From the NCBI GenBank assembly GCA_001724265.1, contig MEDY01000180.1, forward strand, positions 1 through 58,236: DNA of 58,236 nt, in the 5' to 3' direction. Position numbers and translations under genes: made by a program. The DNA comes from Rhizaria sp. SCN 62-66 (Eukaryota; Rhizaria, unplaced). Position 1 is the stretch's first letter. Every line of letters begins with the position of its first letter. Of the stretch, positions 43,867 to 53,350 are shown piece after piece. The notes beneath the pieces are model-generated. The model worked only from the letters and a program-made list of their open reading frames with translations, had not been told where the DNA came from and did not search any database.

Positions 43867-44511
43867 TGCACCGCTCTGAGTTTTGCATGTATTTATACAT
43901 GTACATGTACAGTACATGTATGGACATTGTATAGTGCAACTGACGATGACGAGTGGGTCGTTGAGAACTGCCTGGTTTGTGAGCGACATATCGCACTTTG
44001 GAATTTAAGAACTATATTTTCACGTACTAACACTTTTACAATATACAAAATCGATAATTATATTTGAAAACCCCCCATTTAGATTGTTTTACTGTTCCTT
44101 AATGTACTTTGCGCAATTCGTGGTGGCACTGACACATCGGCTGGACACTGTAGTTGCGGTAACAGTCAGACTCACGTGACTGGCGACCCGGCTTGCAAGA
44201 GGGTGATGGCGTCTCAATTCCCAGGTTTGGAAACATGGCTTTGCGGCGTCAACACACGTTAATATCAGATGGTGCCATTTTGCAAAGATACTTGGGTCAC
44301 AGTCATATTGAATTGTCGTGGTAATTATTCTCCGAGGCGGACTGAGTGCCCTTTTATGAATGCCGGAAAAGTGTCAAAACGACCCCATCATCTTATTGCC
44401 CCTTCCATTTTCCGCATTTTCCTCTTATACCCACGCTTATCCTCCTCAATTTGGTTTGTTTTTGACATCCACCAATATAACATCACAGGCTTCTGTTCCT
44501 GGAAGCATTCT
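43867..44511. other. AT-rich spacer HACL / ankyrin gene
   Basis: This 645-bp spacer has a short palindrome at 43896-43920 just past the HACL stop. The frame of the next gene is open from ATG 44269, but its translation before 44512 is compositionally unlike protein. An acceptor-like ATCACAG ends at 44488. Confidence 0.5.
43896..43920. repeat. TACATGTAC inverted repeat
   Basis: The 9-base arms TACATGTAC and GTACATGTA are separated by 7 bases, about 30 bases after the HACL stop codon. It is a potential small hairpin in the 3' UTR. Confidence 0.5.
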
Positions 44512-47500
44512 ATGAAGCGACCTGTCCTTGTTCTGGCCGTACAGCGCGGCCAGAAACACGAGGTAGCCCGGTTGCTACGGCGTTCCGCAGCATCATCCTC
44601 CCCACCGACCTCACACTCCGCCACGGGCTCCTCTGGCGGGGTCACTGCGCCAGTCGTAAATGAGCCCGACCACGATGGCTTTACTCCACTAATGGAAGCT
44701 GCAGCGAACAATCACATATCAATTTTGACGTCATTACTCGAAGCCAAGGCGGACGTCACTCCGACAAATGCAATCGGTCGCAACTGCTTAATGGAGGCCG
44801 CCGCACGCGGGCATCCCGCCATCACACTTTGCCTCTGCCAAGCCAAGGCTGAGCTCGACCTCAGCAACACACGCCACCCGCTGCATCTCACGGCGCTGCA
44901 TGAGGCCGCCTCCCGCGGGCACTCGGGCGTCGTCTTCTGGCTTTGCGAGGCCCGCGCCGATGTCGACAAGCCCAACGCGTGGGGCGACACGCCGCTCATC
45001 ATGGCGGCCCACAACAACCGACTGGAGACGGTGCTCACGCTGCTGTGCCAGCGCGCGCGTCCGGACCTGCGCGGTGACGCCGGGCAGACAGCGCTGGAGG
45101 CGGCTGTGGCGCAGGGCCACTCGCGTGTCGCCGAGCTGCTGTCGCACCCGCTCGCGCGCGACGTGGCGCTGCTCAACAAGCTCTACGCCAGCACCAAGGC
45201 GGCGCAAAAGGACGTGCTGCAGGACGAGGTCAACTACGACGCCTCGGTGTCCTCGCGGCCCGTGCCCGTGCCCGCCGCGATGCCCCTGACGGCCTCGGCC
45301 GCGCTGGCCAACAGCACGGCTGCTCTCTCTGCCGCCTCGGACGCCGTGCTCAAGGCCGAGTACAAGCAGCTGCTCGCAGCCACAGACGCAGCCGAGCGCG
45401 CTATGATGCGCGCCGCCGCCGCGGGCGCGGGCGGCAACCCTTCGACGACGAACAGCAACAGCAACAACAGTAGCAGCAGTAGCGGCAGCGGCAGCGCCCG
45501 CATCAGCGCGCGCGGCCGCAGTAGCGCCGGCGACGACGACGACGGCGAGTGGCGCGAGGCCGTGTCTGCGCCGCTCGCCGTGGTGCGCGCGCTCGCGCTG
45601 CCGCAGCCTCTCACGGGGCCCGCGATTGGCCTCAAAAACACGGGCGGCGCCGCGGCAGGCGCGGGCGCGGGCAATGGTACGGGCGTCAGCAGCAACAAGA
45701 GCTCTCGCAGCGACGCCAGTAGCCCGCGCAGCAGCACCACGCTCACCAACAACATCCACAACCTTGCACACAGTAACGGTAACAACAACAGCAGCAGCAC
45801 AGCGGGTTCGGCGTACGCGGTGCGCAAGCAGCCGCTCAGCGCGCTGCCCTCATTCGGCGCGCTGCGTTGGGTGGCGACGGAGCCGCGCCGCACGGCCTGC
45901 GTCCCGCGCTCGGCCAAGGCGGCACACCTGGACTCGGTGCTGGCCGGCAAGGACGACGCTTTCCCTGTGCTCACTCTCACTGACGACGGCGCGTGGAGTT
46001 ACCTGGGCGACACGCTCTCGGGCGACCTCACCGGCACGTGGGAGGCGTGTCAGGTGCTTACGGTCGCGTCACTCGACGAGGCCGCGCGGGCCAGCGCCTC
46101 CGCTGCCTCCGCTGCCTCGGCCGCGGCGGCGCGGGCGGCGGTCGTCGCTCTGCAAAACCACGCAGCGGCGGCCGCGGCTGCTGCGGCGGCCGCGGCCGTC
46201 ACTGCGGCAATGGCCGCGGCCGCGGCGTCGGCCGAGGGCAACGCTGCTAGCGCCGCGGGCGTCTCTGGCGGCGGCAGCGGCGTCGGCGCGGTTTGGAGCA
46301 GCGCGACGCCGCCCGTGTCTGCGCGCTCGGTCCGCGGGCTCGCGCTGTCGACGGCGCTCAACGGCTCCGCGAGCGGCAACAACAGCAACAGCACGGCCGC
46401 GGGCGTGGCGTCCTTCTGGGACAGCCGCGGCGACGGCGCCGGCTCCGGCTCGGGCCCTGGCACCGGCACGGGCGCGACGCCGACCCCCGGGCCGCTCACG
46501 CGCCGCATCTCCGGCTCGGGCCCGCCGTCCAGCCCCAGCCGCGGCCACGGCGGCGTCGCGGCCGTGGCGCCCGGGTGGAGCGGTGTCCCGCTGTCGTCGG
46601 CGACGCCGCCCGCCGTGCTCGCAGACCGCCACGCGGACCGCCTCGCGGACCGCCACAGCGCCTCGGACCGCGCGGCCGAGCGCGGCGGCGGCAGCGGGAC
46701 GCCGCGCGCGCCCGGTACGCCGCGCGCGCCCGGCACACCGCGCAGCATCACTCCCCGCGGGCTCACCGCGCGCGGGCTCCTTCTCACCAGCAGCAACGGC
46801 AACACGGGCGCGGCCATGAGTGTGTCCGGCGGCACTGCGGCGACCGCGGCGGCGACGACTGCGGCGGCGCTCGGAGGGCTGGGGCTCGGCGCCGGCGTGG
46901 GCGCGCTTAACTTCGGCGCGCCCACGGTCACGGCCTGCCCCGGCGTTCTCGCCGCCTCCAGCGCATCTGGCGCCACTGCCGCCGGCGCTGCCGGTGCCAC
47001 TGGGGGCGGTGCCAGCGCGTCTGGCACGCCGGTTTGGGCGTTGCGGTCGCGCTCTCTGTCCATCTCGCTCGCCGACTCGTCCTCGGTCGTCGTCACGGGT
47101 CCGCTGTCGTCGTCATCGGCGTCGTCGTCGGCCTCGGCGGCGACGACGGCGGCAGTGACGACCAACGCCAGCAACGCTGGCTCCAGTGCCAGCCTCCTCG
47201 CCGCCACCGGCAGCGTGGGCGCAGACACGGGCCGCGCCGGGTCCGTGACGCCTACGGGCATGCCCGCGCACCTGCTCCTCACCGGCGGCGCCGGCAACAG
47301 CAACAACAATCACGCGGCCAACACCAGCAACAGCTCGCGCGACGTCTACTCCCCCAACGGCGGCAACGGCCACGGCTACCCTCATGGCCACAGCGTCGGT
47401 ACCGGCTCCGGCGCCGGCCGCGGCGCGTCCCCGGCGCACAGCCAGCTGCTCGCAGACGCCACCGCGGCCGCTGCGAACGCTGCCAACGCGGCGGCGACGG

Positions 47501-48288
47501 CGACGGCAGCCGCAGCCGCCGCGGCCGCTGCGGCCGCCGCGCTGCCGCCGCTGCGGCTGCCGTCGGTGTCTGAGCTGGGCCCGGCCGTGCTGCCGTACAG
47601 CTACCTGATCCGACTGACGACGACGCCGCCGCGCGGGCCCGATGGTGCGTTTCTGTTCCCGCAGCAGGTCGTGTCGTTCGTGCTGGGCCGGCAGATCCTG
47701 CTGGGCAAGCTCGTCATGGAGCTGCACGAGCACGCCGTGCCCTGGTGGCAGTTCGACTTTAGCACCACCGGCAATATCAGTAGTAATGCGAGTGCTTTTA
47801 TCAGCAATCTGAGTACGATTTCAGCGGGAGCGGGCGCGGGGGCGAGTGCGAGCGCGAGTGCCGGTGTGACCACGCCGACCGTCGCGGGCGCCGCCACACC
47901 CCTGTCTCTCACGGTGACTGCGCCTTCCCCGATTCCTCTTGCTACGAGCCCTAGTGGGACTGCCTCCACTGGCTCTGGCTCAAGCTCGGCCGGCAAAAGC
48001 GCAGGCGCTGCTCCCGTGGCGCTGCAGCTGCACCAGCACGTGGCTGCCGCCTCCGCCGCCGCGGCCGCCGCCGTTGCGCCAGGCACCCTTGTCGGAGGCA
48101 AGGCCGCCGCACAAGCATACACGCCGTCGCCGTCGCCAACGCACGCACACTCGGTGCCGCAGCCGTCCCGCACGCTGCCTCCGGCGGCGGCGGCGACGCA
48201 GCCGCAGCAGCCGCCGCAGCAGCAGCCGCAAACGCCGCCGCAGCAGCCGCAGACGCCGAGGCGGCGCAGTGGGCTTTATGTAATGTAA
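44512..48288 (+). CDS. Ankyrin-repeat protein with long Ala/Ser/Gly-rich tail
   Basis: Ankyrin repeats mediate protein-protein contacts; no specific role can be assigned. I start at ATG 44512 (MKRPVLVLAVQRGQ), which begins the first ankyrin-type helix and lies 24 bases after an acceptor-like CAG. An upstream ATG at 44269 would add 81 unlikely residues. This gives 1,258 residues. About five ankyrin repeats cover residues 1-215 (DGFTPLMEAAANNHISILTS, GRNCLMEAAARGHPAIT, LTALHEAASRGHSGVVFWL, GDTPLIMAAHNNRLETVL, GQTALEAAVAQGHSRVAELL). The rest is mostly low complexity, with ordered islands at about 440-525 (GALRWVATEPRRTACVPRSA, LTLTDDGAWSYLGDTLSGDL) and 1020-1090 (LPYSYLIRLTTTPPRGPDGA, then VSFVLGRQILLGKLVMELHE). 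The stop is TAA. A GTAAGT overlapping the stop could be a donor, but placed donors here have C at +4. Confidence 0.85.
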   Translation: MKRPVLVLAVQRGQKHEVARLLRRSAASSSPPTSHSATGSSGGVTAPVVNEPDHDGFTPLMEAAANNHISILTSLLEAKADVTPTNAIGRNCLMEAAARGHPAITLCLCQAKAELDLSNTRHPLHLTALHEAASRGHSGVVFWLCEARADVDKPNAWGDTPLIMAAHNNRLETVLTLLCQRARPDLRGDAGQTALEAAVAQGHSRVAELLSHPLARDVALLNKLYASTKAAQKDVLQDEVNYDASVSSRPVPVPAAMPLTASAALANSTAALSAASDAVLKAEYKQLLAATDAAERAMMRAAAAGAGGNPSTTNSNSNNSSSSSGSGSARISARGRSSAGDDDDGEWREAVSAPLAVVRALALPQPLTGPAIGLKNTGGAAAGAGAGNGTGVSSNKSSRSDASSPRSSTTLTNNIHNLAHSNGNNNSSSTAGSAYAVRKQPLSALPSFGALRWVATEPRRTACVPRSAKAAHLDSVLAGKDDAFPVLTLTDDGAWSYLGDTLSGDLTGTWEACQVLTVASLDEAARASASAASAASAAAARAAVVALQNHAAAAAAAAAAAAVTAAMAAAAASAEGNAASAAGVSGGGSGVGAVWSSATPPVSARSVRGLALSTALNGSASGNNSNSTAAGVASFWDSRGDGAGSGSGPGTGTGATPTPGPLTRRISGSGPPSSPSRGHGGVAAVAPGWSGVPLSSATPPAVLADRHADRLADRHSASDRAAERGGGSGTPRAPGTPRAPGTPRSITPRGLTARGLLLTSSNGNTGAAMSVSGGTAATAAATTAAALGGLGLGAGVGALNFGAPTVTACPGVLAASSASGATAAGAAGATGGGASASGTPVWALRSRSLSISLADSSSVVVTGPLSSSSASSSASAATTAAVTTNASNAGSSASLLAATGSVGADTGRAGSVTPTGMPAHLLLTGGAGNSNNNHAANTSNSSRDVYSPNGGNGHGYPHGHSVGTGSGAGRGASPAHSQLLADATAAAANAANAAATATAAAAAAAAAAAALPPLRLPSVSELGPAVLPYSYLIRLTTTPPRGPDGAFLFPQQVVSFVLGRQILLGKLVMELHEHAVPWWQFDFSTTGNISSNASAFISNLSTISAGAGAGASASASAGVTTPTVAGAATPLSLTVTAPSPIPLATSPSGTASTGSGSSSAGKSAGAAPVALQLHQHVAAASAAAAAAVAPGTLVGGKAAAQAYTPSPSPTHAHSVPQPSRTLPPAAAATQPQQPPQQQPQTPPQQPQTPRRRSGLYVM

Positions 48289-49814
48289 GTAGCAAGTACT
48301 TCATGTATAGCTCTCAAGTGTTTGTCTTCGTACCTTCTGAAGGTACACTTTGTATAGTACTCTGTGATTGCCCCCCCCCTTATCCCCATTGCTCATGTGT
48401 CAAAGTTCCTCGTCGAGGTTCCCAGTGTAACGTGATGAAATGTAACCAACGCGCGTTTCCGAATCATGTGTGTTTAGCACCACCGAAGTAAGTACTTTCG
48501 CCACAACCGTTTTTTAAGTTTTCGGCTTGTCGAAGTACTTTTGATTTCATATTGCTCTGTTTTGTTGCGACATTTTTGTTGCTGTGATTACACTGTCCCT
48601 CATTACACGGCACTTCGCTGTTCACTTGTTGACGTTGCCCCTAATTTGTTGCTGTTGTCGCGGAGCGTGTTTCGCCCTCTATTTGTTCTCGACGCCACTC
48701 TCTTTGCTGCCCCCTATCCCCTGTGTACTCATGTGTTCACTGAAGCAATCCATGTTTCTGTGTTACACGTGTGTGTTTGCGTTTGCATTTATATGTGTAT
48801 ATGTATCCCTCTTTTCCCCCCTCTTTTTGTCTTGTTTTTCCTTCGCTTGCTCTCCTCATTTGTCCCCGAAATCTTTATTATATCAAATTGCGTTGATTTT
48901 TTGTATGCGTTTTATTTTTTCGCTTAGTCCGTGCTTTCGTAACTTCATTATCTGTTTTAGTAAGTCATTCCACGACACACCGCTTTATTTGCTTGCTCGT
49001 GGCTATGTCGCCCTTCCCCTTTTCTGCCTGTTTCAGCTCTGTGTGTTCTTCGCACTCTGCCTGTGCCAACCCACGAGTCTGCGAACGTGCTAGTGACCTT
49101 TTTCGCGTTGCCTCTCGTCTTCATTCGTGGGCGTCGTGTTGCGTGTCTCGTTTGCTTTTCATGTTCTTTCTATCAATTCCCGTTGTTTCCACTTATGCGC
49201 TACGCTCTGTCTGCTCTCGCTTGCTGTTCATGCTGCGGTTTTTCTAGAGTGGCTATTGTCACGATTGATTCGTACAATCGCCATCTCTGAACATCACAAA
49301 GCATCTCATCATCCAAGCAGCTCCAAGCAGCGCCAAGTAACTTCAGCGCATCGCATCACGACCCCATGTTTCTGCACGACATCTCATCATTATGCCGTAG
49401 TCTTGTCCTGATCAGTTGCTCCTTTCAGCATGGTCAGTCTGCTTTGGTGCCTTGTGCGCGGCGACAAGATTGCAACTCTCATAACATCAAAAATCCCAAT
49501 AATAATCACCACATCTTTTAATGTATATTTCCGTTTAATACCTTGTTGTCATTCGATTCCACTCATGACAATAGCGTCACGCTCAGTATTTGGTCTTAAG
49601 AAGAAAGAACATTCGTCGCAGTCCCAAACAGCACATTCATCGCGAGCAGCACTGCGTCGCTCATCGCCAGGAGCAGCGTGTTATCTTTACTGTGTAGTTG
49701 GCTGTTGATGCCACATTACTGCTCTTGCATCATCTGCTAAAGCAAGTATGGCAGCGATGTTCGGTGTGCACAATCGAACCGCTGCATGGACTGTGTTCTT
49801 TTCATGTTAATTTA

Positions 49815-49844
49815 ACAGTTAAATCGTCGACAGTTAAATCGTCG
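49815..49844 (+). repeat. Perfect tandem duplication of 15 bp
   Basis: ACAGTTAAATCGTCG occurs twice in direct tandem with no mismatch. Confidence 0.85.
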
Positions 49845-51372
49845 TGTTGTTTCACGTACACGATTTTCAATGTTTGCGGACGCTTGTGTTTTATGTGTTT
49901 ACGTTTAGTGATCATTAGTTATCTGTACCTTTGTTTTATCTCATTGAATTATTTTATCCATTGTTTTTATCCGGATCATATTCTAGCTACTCATTTGTTA
50001 TCTCTTTCGTGCGTTTTGTTTCGTTGCTGTTTCTGCCTGCACACTCTTTTTTTTCTGCAGTTCATCAACCCTTTGTATTGCTGACAAACTTGCTACATTA
50101 CCGTTAATAGCAAGCTTGTTTGCAAGGTCAGCTCGTTCAAGCCTATCACCGTTTTTCCGTCATCACCGTCATAGGCTGCTTTTTCACGTCCAGATCGCCA
50201 TTGACGCTGCTGTTGTTGTTTGCTAAACGCAGTGAATTCTCGCGAGCTGTATGTGTTTTAGACGTGGAGGTTTGCAGATGTTTCTTTTTTTAACATGTGT
50301 TTTTTTTGGTCATCCCCGCCCCTGTTCCTCTTGATGTCCTAATTCATCATCGCGCTCCCGCGGTGTTTGTATTGCCTTCACCATTGCCGTTGCCATAGTT
50401 ACTTGGTTACTGTCGCCCCCATCATTTCTGTCGTCTTCACCGACGTTTGCTCTGCGTGTTGTCATGTCTGCGCATTCACTCTTTCATTCTTTCATTCTCT
50501 CTTTCGTTCTCTTATGTTTGCATCCTGCCCTGTTCTGCTCCGCCGCGACGCTGCGTCATCGTGACCTTCAGCAGAGCTCGCGCGCCGATGTTCGAACCAG
50601 AACCTTTCACCCCTCCATTCTCGTCACTGTTCTGCTATGTTCTATTCTGCCCCACTCTGTGTTTCCCATTACGTTAGGTCTATCTTTCTCCCTGGTGATC
50701 AATCCTTTCTTATGTTGTTTCGGCCGTCGATCCTCTTACACACACACATCTCACCCGCGAGTATGTATAATTTCTAGCCTACTTTGCTTTCTGCACTCAA
50801 TTCCGCCTCCGCTCCGTCGGAGTGCCCCCCGAGTCGCATCCTATGTATGTCCACATCGTGTGTATCAGTACCAACGCCATTTATCTTTTCATTTTACCCG
50901 TTATCACTTAGTTTATTTTGGTTTATTTTTATCTACTAGCATGTTTTTGTCTTCTTGTTTCCGCGTTTGACGCCGCTGCCGTCGTCGTGATATTTTGACC
51001 ACACGTTCTATACGAGAACATCAACTCCTCGGCTTTATCCTCCTGTCTCAAAAGCAATTGCTTGCTTTGGTGGAGACATGAGTACTCTCGCATCATACCC
51101 GTGTGAGTCCTATTGCCAGGTACACACACACTTATTGTGTGCTAACAGAGTACCGCTGTGTGAAGTTGTAGTCATCGTATTTTACTTGGTCTTCTGACCA
51201 CGACTCTGTGCGCCGCATCGCAAAACACAAGACCTTATCCATAGCAACGACAATATCAAAATCAACAACACAAACAACATATGTATCTATTCCTTATCAA
51301 TATCCCTTTCGTCACCAGCCTCGTCATCACCTTCAGCATCACTTAACACATTACACTCAGCCACCTTTTCAT

Positions 51373-51411
51373 GCACACACACACACACTCGCTCGCTCTC
51401 TCGCTCGCTCG
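51373..51411 (+). repeat. CA dinucleotide run followed by CTCG repeats
   Basis: A run of CA units passes directly into CTCG units. It resembles the CTCG repeat at 27690-27719 upstream of the mS26-like gene. Confidence 0.7.
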
Positions 51412-51563
51412 TAACCAACCCAAGCAACCCTCGCCGCGTGCGCCCTCGTCCTTCGCTGCCACTCTCGCTGCGCTCCACGCGCGACGTCCGCTCTCGGTTG
51501 TGCACTGCTCTCGCCCCACTCTCTTTCATACCCACTTGCTTTGTCGCAATCATCGCGGCACTC

Positions 51564-51785
51564 ATGGTATGGGAGGAGTTGGGGTCGGTCCGTGTCGTCG
51601 TTCGCGTTCGTAGCCGTGGGTCTCAACCTGAAGTGCAAAGCGGCTCGGGGCGCGCTGGCCGCAAGCCATGTAGCCGTGTCTTTGCTTTATTTACGTTTAT
51701 TTCAACGATCAGCAGTATTCTCCGTGTCAACGCCTTGTATGCTCTATATTGCGTTGCTTATGTCCACGATCTCTATCCTTTTTAA
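51564..51785 (+). CDS. Possible small ORF, 73 residues, uncertain
   Basis: This is an ATG-started frame ending in TAA. The N-terminal half is Val/Arg/Gly-rich (MVWEELGSVRVVVRVRSRG) and the C-terminal half is hydrophobic (FALFTFISTISSIL). The local GC content is higher than in the rest of the stretch, and a CTCG repeat lies about 150 bases upstream, as before the mS26-like gene. No family is recognised and it may not be translated. Confidence 0.2.
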   Translation: MVWEELGSVRVVVRVRSRGSQPEVQSGSGRAGRKPCSRVFALFTFISTISSILRVNALYALYCVAYVHDLYPF

Positions 51786-51914
51786 GGGTCTCGCCACAAA
51801 TTTTCATCTCCTGACAGTCGTGTTGAGAATACTACTATATGTTGTCGTAAAAGTAGATGTTTTAATCAAAGCCACACAATACACACCGCGCTTGCTCGCA
51901 CTATATGGTATTTT

Positions 51915-51942
51915 GCCTAAGAAAGCTGGCCTAAGAAAGCTG
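51915..51942 (+). repeat. Perfect tandem duplication of 14 bp
   Basis: GCCTAAGAAAGCTG occurs twice in direct tandem. Confidence 0.85.
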
Positions 51943-52161
51943 TTTCTCCAAACCAAGCGATCTCTCAGCATGGATAATGTACCTGAAGTACAAATATTCT
52001 TTTGCGAAAAGGACTAAGACATATACTTATAATAACTATGTATGCATTTGTTTTATACCATAAACCGTAACATTGTTCTTTTTCAAGCGCAGCCTTCAAT
52101 GCGTGCGTTTGCCTCATCTGGCTTGCTTTGCTGGCTGCATTGCCACGGGCGACAGACGCGC

Positions 52162-52810
52162 TTAGGCGTCCCTCTGAAAGGACTCCATGGCCGACAACAG
52201 GTCCTGCAGCCCCTCGCGGTGCACGGCGAACTTGTCGCGGACTGTGGGCAAGACGCGGAAGAGCTCCTCGATGTCGAAGAGGCCGAGGTTGACGATGCTG
52301 GCCGCCTCGAGCGGGTCCAGACTCGGCTGCAGAGGCATGCCGGAGGCCGCGAGGTGCTCGTTGTCGCGCGCGACGCGCTCCAAAAAGGTGTCGACAGCGC
52401 GGCGCACCTGGCGCGTGCTGTCGGCGTTGCGGAACATCTGGCAGGACGTCAGGTAGTTGCGCGTGGTGCGCTGCAACTCCCTGAGTAGAAAGCGAGGACA
52501 ACAAAATGCGGAAGTATAGGGGAGATATAAGAGATTGATGGCACCACGTAAAAAAATCGAATAGAACCAGTGACGCAGTATGCAAAGTCCGCCATGCAAA
52601 TGTTGTACGGATTCATAGTAGAGCAGTCCCGGGACAATGAGGAGGAGCAAGATGAAGTATTGATATGTGGATTGCTGTGACGTACTGGACGGGGTTGTCG
52701 TTGTAATTGGTATGCTCAGCACTGGCCTTCTCGAGGAGCTCGTTGGCCTCATCGTTCCAAATCCACTCAGCGTTCTTGTACTGGGGGCCGGGCACAGGGA
52801 GCGACGACAT
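52162..52810 (-). CDS. RPB4: RNA polymerase II subunit RPB4
   Basis: RPB4 forms the stalk of RNA polymerase II with RPB7. Exons are 52810-52686 and 52480-52162, with a 205-bp GTACGT intron, giving 147 residues; the human protein has 142. The N-terminal half (PQYKNAEWIWNDEANELLEK) aligns with the family's FETAETLLNSEVHMLLEH. The C-terminal HRDC-like helical half aligns throughout: RNYLTSCQMFRNADSTRQVR, then LDPLEAASIVNLGLFDIEEL and LQDLLSAMESFQRD. The junction rebuilds NPVQELQRT. The start is ATG 52810, three residues before the conserved region. There is no low-complexity insertion. It shares a divergent promoter region with YIF1. The stop is TAA. Confidence 0.9.
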
Positions 52811-53350
52811 ACGTACTGCCGAGGGATGCGCGCGAGACAGGGAAGCAGTCGAAGGGGAATAAGCAGGAGACGTATAGAGAAAGATGATGATCAATTTGAG
52901 AGAAATCAGAAAAATATAATATACCGAATTACAATTGAACCCTAAGGTAATCGCTTTGATATCGCCTATCGGTTCTACTGAGATGCGCTATCCATTTGAA
53001 GTTGCCCGTCTGTGCGTCGTGCGGCTGACCGGTGCCAACGGCTGGGGTTGATCTTCTGCTTTCACTACTCCATACAGGCTTGTATCATCGTCACATTCGA
53101 ATGCAACGGCGCATACGCGCTGTTACCGCTACCATGTTTTTATTATATAATTAGTTTTCGCGAGATATGTAAGCTCACCTCTTCTGCTTGCTCGCCCCCC
53201 CCACCCCTGCACCACTTGCAAGTCAGCAAGTAAACTTTCTCGCCTGCGTCTGACGAGCGCGCATCCATTTCACGAAGCCACAGTTCGCTATCACTAAACC
53301 ACTACGTTTTTGTTAAACGGTACCACCGCTGTCTTTTTGTAAGCTCTCAG
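52811..53350. promoter_or_regulatory. Divergent promoter region RPB4 / YIF1
   Basis: This 540-bp mixed-composition region lies between oppositely transcribed genes. A C-rich patch is at about 53195-53215. A TTTTTGTAAGCTCTCAG directly abuts the YIF1 ATG and looks like a splice acceptor. Confidence 0.5.

Larger units (their letters stand above)
48289..52161. other. 3.9-kb T-rich stretch without recognisable genes
   Basis: This is the longest gene-free stretch. The plus strand is strikingly rich in T and C over most of 48.5-51.0 kb, and open stretches there translate to Ser/Leu/Phe/Cys-rich strings with no motif. It contains two perfect tandem duplications (49815-49844 and 51915-51942) and a CA/CTCG simple repeat at 51373-51411. 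One ATG-started ORF of 73 codons (51564-51785) sits in slightly more GC-rich DNA. I find no convincing tRNA, rRNA or conserved protein. It may hold a non-coding transcript, a fast-evolving gene, or simply spacer. Confidence 0.5.

Noticed and set aside
44269-44511. N-terminal extension of the ankyrin protein
   Set aside because: An upstream in-frame ATG exists, but the 81 residues look like translated AT-rich spacer and an acceptor-like site lies inside; ATG 44512 fits the repeat start better.
50585-50605. tRNA B-box-like GTTCGAACC
   Set aside because: No matching A-box or acceptor and T-arm pairing could be drawn around it.
51541-52017. 158-codon open frame in the T-rich stretch
   Set aside because: It begins with TTG, has no conserved motif, and runs through the tandem 14-bp duplication; probably not coding.
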